Assembly: GCA_023974075.1 (NCBI GenBank)
Contig: CM043789.1
Location: 37,434,661 to 37,498,660 of the forward strand
Direction: 5' to 3'
DNA from: Chaenocephalus aceratus
Lineage: Eukaryota; Chordata; Actinopteri; Perciformes; Channichthyidae
DNA length: 64,000 nucleotides
Part shown: one piece after another, positions 61,781-64,000 of the stretch
Numbering within the stretch: the stretch's first letter is position 1
How the letters are laid out: every line of letters begins with the position of its first letter
Notes under the pieces: generated by a model
The model's database searches: none
What the model saw: only the letters and a program-made list of their open reading frames with translations
What the model was told of the DNA's origin: nothing
Made by a program: the position numbers and the translations under genes

Positions 61781-63061
61781 AATCAGTTTTACAAGTGTTA
61801 GATAGTGTCGTTACGAAGAAGCAGGGAGAGAGTGTGTAAGAGAGTAACTTCCTCTGGAGGGAAGTCTGGGATTTTAACATTGGCAGACAATTTACATGCA
61901 CAAAAGCATACAGTATAACACAGGACAGAGCATACTAGGGCCTCTCCAAGTGTACACCATATTCATTATATTTCTACCCCTTTCCGATGGACAACTAAAG
62001 CTGTCATTTTGCATGCTTTAGTCCAAGTGACCAGACTCCATCGACACAACGAGTCATTTGGTTTGAAAGTTGAATGTTCTAGTCGACTGCTGCCTCGATC
62101 GGCCTGTTTATTTGCGTGATCTTGGTGAAACCGAACTCTCACGATGACACAAACAAGCTGCTTCATATCCCACATGTTATCACCACTTCAAAGGTGTCAT
62201 GAATAGTTTCTCACACACTCGCTGTGTTGGATGGAGCCGTGTTTCAGTAAACAACTATTTCCTCTTCTCGCCCGTCTCATGTTTTTCACTTGCGATCAGG
62301 AAATAATGCACAACTTGAAAGGTGGACGTAACTGCACATGCCTGCTTTCAACATACAGTATGGACTCAAACATGCACATTGTTGTATTTCAGGGTCACTC
62401 AAATATCAACCAACCGCTATAGCTGTGCCGGATTGGAGACGAGTCCATTATAAGAGCTGGTGTGAGGTCTTAGAAGCTTGTTGTGCAGCGTGCACTGGAG
62501 GTTGATTGATTATAATAATATCAGCAAAAGCAAACCCTGCTAGAAAAGATGTATCAGCTGAATCCATTAAGTTACAGATTATTTTCTTCAAACCTGTCTT
62601 ATTTTTCAACATGTTTATTGATTTTCTTTACAACATCGGAGGCTCAATACAGCTCTTGGCATCTTTAGATAGTTGTTATGATCAAAATGCACAAATGCCA
62701 ATAGGTTTTGCTTTTCTCCCACTCATGTCTGGCAATGAATCCATTCAAGTTTATCTTAAACTCCCTGCAACTTTTTGACATGTTTACAGAAAGCAAACAC
62801 ATCACTATCTAAATGAGAATGTTGCTTACAGACAGTATTTCCATTCCCCTTCCTCAATATATAAAGGCACCCCAGTCTAGCCCAACAGAACTTCGCTCCG
62901 CACATGTTCAATTATTCATCTCCCTCTGTCAAGAATTCAGCCTTGCTAGCAGTTGCCAGTATCCTCTACGACTTGGCAGGCAGGCTCATATCTGGCATAT
63001 GGTGCAGAGCGGCGCTGCTTTCCCTCCTCTCTTCAGTTGGCCTGCTAGCACTCCCAAGGAG
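61781..63061. other. Unique intronic sequence, no gene seen
   Basis: No repeat or exon recognised. A plus frame at about 62506-62778 is open for 90 codons but shows no known family and no splice support. Confidence 0.4.
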
Positions 63062-63100
63062 ACACACACACACACACACGCACACACGCACACACGCGCA

Positions 63101-63158
<58 letters not shown>
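63062..63158. repeat. Compound (CA)n/(CG)n microsatellite
   Basis: CA repeat of about 97 bases with CGCA interruptions in its first half and a pure second half, suggesting decay by CpG-containing variants followed by renewed expansion. Confidence 0.97.
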
Positions 63159-63160
<2 letters not shown>

Positions 63161-63719
63161 CTGTTGTCTTGCTAGGCATTCGTCCACAACCTCTTTGCAA
63201 CAGGTTTCCGTGTTTTCAACAATAGCACTGTAAATGCTGCATCAGCTGAATTAGGCAGAATTAACAAATCACAATTACAGGCGACAAAACATATTGTTAT
63301 TTAATTGTCGTCTTGGTTTCAACTTGAACGAAAAACACGTGGTAAGATATATTGCACTATTGTAGAATTTGTAATCGTTTGAAAAAGAGCATCGGTAGAA
63401 AAAAGAACTTTTATTATTTTATATTTTATTCGAGCCTTTTATGTTCAGTTAAATGTTCAACAACAGATAGTTACTTTCATTTTGTTTTTATTCCACAAGC
63501 CATTTTTTCTAAACCAATTTAGCGGCACACAAGAATAACTGAGTACACTTTAATACATGTATCAGTGAGTTATTATTAGTTATTATCATTATTGAAGATG
63601 TTTCTCAGGTCGTGAAGCCCAACTCTCAAACTGTGAAATATAGCATTAGGTTTGACTCACTTCTATCGGACGCCAATCCATCTTCAGGTTCCAGAACCAC
63701 AACAAGGATTTATGATTTT

Positions 63720-63960
63720 TACGCCCCCGCCAAGGACGTCATATTTTCATGTTGGTTTGTTTGTCAGCAGGAAAACGGATAAGTGGCTGCCACCATTTTA
63801 ATGAAACTTTGTGATAGGGTGAAGACCAGTCAGGGTAAGAACCCATTTTACTTTGGAGGATTGATCAAGAGGGCTCATCAAGAAACAGCTCAACAAATAC
63901 CCAGGGTCCATTCTAACCATCGCCGACTCCTTTTGATGTACTTCTCAATTGGTGGACCAA
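63720..63960. mobile_element. Decayed teleost interspersed repeat
   Basis: CCCCCGCCAAGGACGTCATA, GTTGGTTTGTTTGTCAGCAG, TTTTAATGAAACTTTGTGAT and AAGAACCCATTTTACTTTGG match, in order, a common fish repeat with a GTTTGTTTGTCAGCA core. Ends were not found. Confidence 0.55.
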
Positions 63961-64000
63961 TCGTATGCTTTAAAACAGAATGTAATGTTATCCTTTATGT

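Larger units (their letters stand above)
12767..64000 (-). other. cdh4: Probable cdh4 intron 2 (partial), over 51 kb
   Basis: Upstream of exon 3 in gene sense, no exon 2-like frame (short prodomain start ending in phase 1 with G) could be found on the minus strand. Classical cadherin genes typically have a very long intron 2, so the interval is read as its 3' part. A single-base miss or a very short exon could be overlooked by eye, and a nested or neighbouring gene is not excluded. Confidence 0.55.

Noticed and set aside
12767..64000. cdh4 exon 2
   Set aside because: Searched for a minus-strand phase-1 exon with the usual short prodomain start and found none convincing; it is probably beyond the window or too short to see by eye.

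Overview
The window looks like teleost fish nuclear DNA. It has long (CA)n/(TG)n microsatellites, tRNA-derived SINEs, many short inverted-repeat DNA transposons (hAT, TTAA-flanked and Harbinger-like types) and vertebrate-style exons separated by very long introns. No bacterial or viral operon structure and no rRNA or tRNA gene was seen.

The only confidently coding sequence is two exons of a classical (type I) cadherin on the minus strand. Exon 3 (12540-12766) carries the prodomain. Exon 4 (3522-3704) carries the end of the prodomain, the RQKR processing site and the first 23 residues of mature EC1. The residues around the cleavage site best match R-cadherin (cdh4), with N-cadherin (cdh2) as the alternative. 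The gene runs from high to low coordinates. Positions 1-3521 are therefore intron 4 (partial), 3705-12539 is intron 3, and 12767-64000 is best read as part of a very long intron 2, although I could not locate exon 2 or exclude another gene nested there.

The rest is intronic DNA shaped by mobile elements. Clear insertions with matching target duplications lie at 26300-27144, 31014-31503 and 35203-36573; near-matching ones lie at 22816-23657 and 61444-61772 (all hAT-like). TTAA-flanked elements lie at 2319-2706, 7848-9095, 15868-16436 and 47395-49552. Three copies of a CCGTAC-ended family lie at 7663-9207, 16799-17094 and 28744-29066. A Harbinger-like family has two short internally deleted copies (35957-36304, 45370-45660) and one longer remnant (27301-27790) that still carries a MADF/Myb-like coding fragment. 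Several insertions are nested, so relative ages can be read directly.

The most interesting points are: (1) a 24-nt candidate microexon at 60462-60485 whose phase exactly fits cdh4 exon 3; (2) a 37-bp minisatellite of about 1.7 kb inside a TTAA element, with a 222-bp higher-order pattern and no stop in any of three minus frames; (3) a TTAA element carrying a degraded gene-like exon that ends in a splice donor; (4) the MADF fragment linking short elements to their coding parent; and (5) possible plus-strand exons near 18.1-18.8 kb. Stretches without annotation look like unique intronic DNA; some may be conserved noncoding elements, but that cannot be judged from one sequence.
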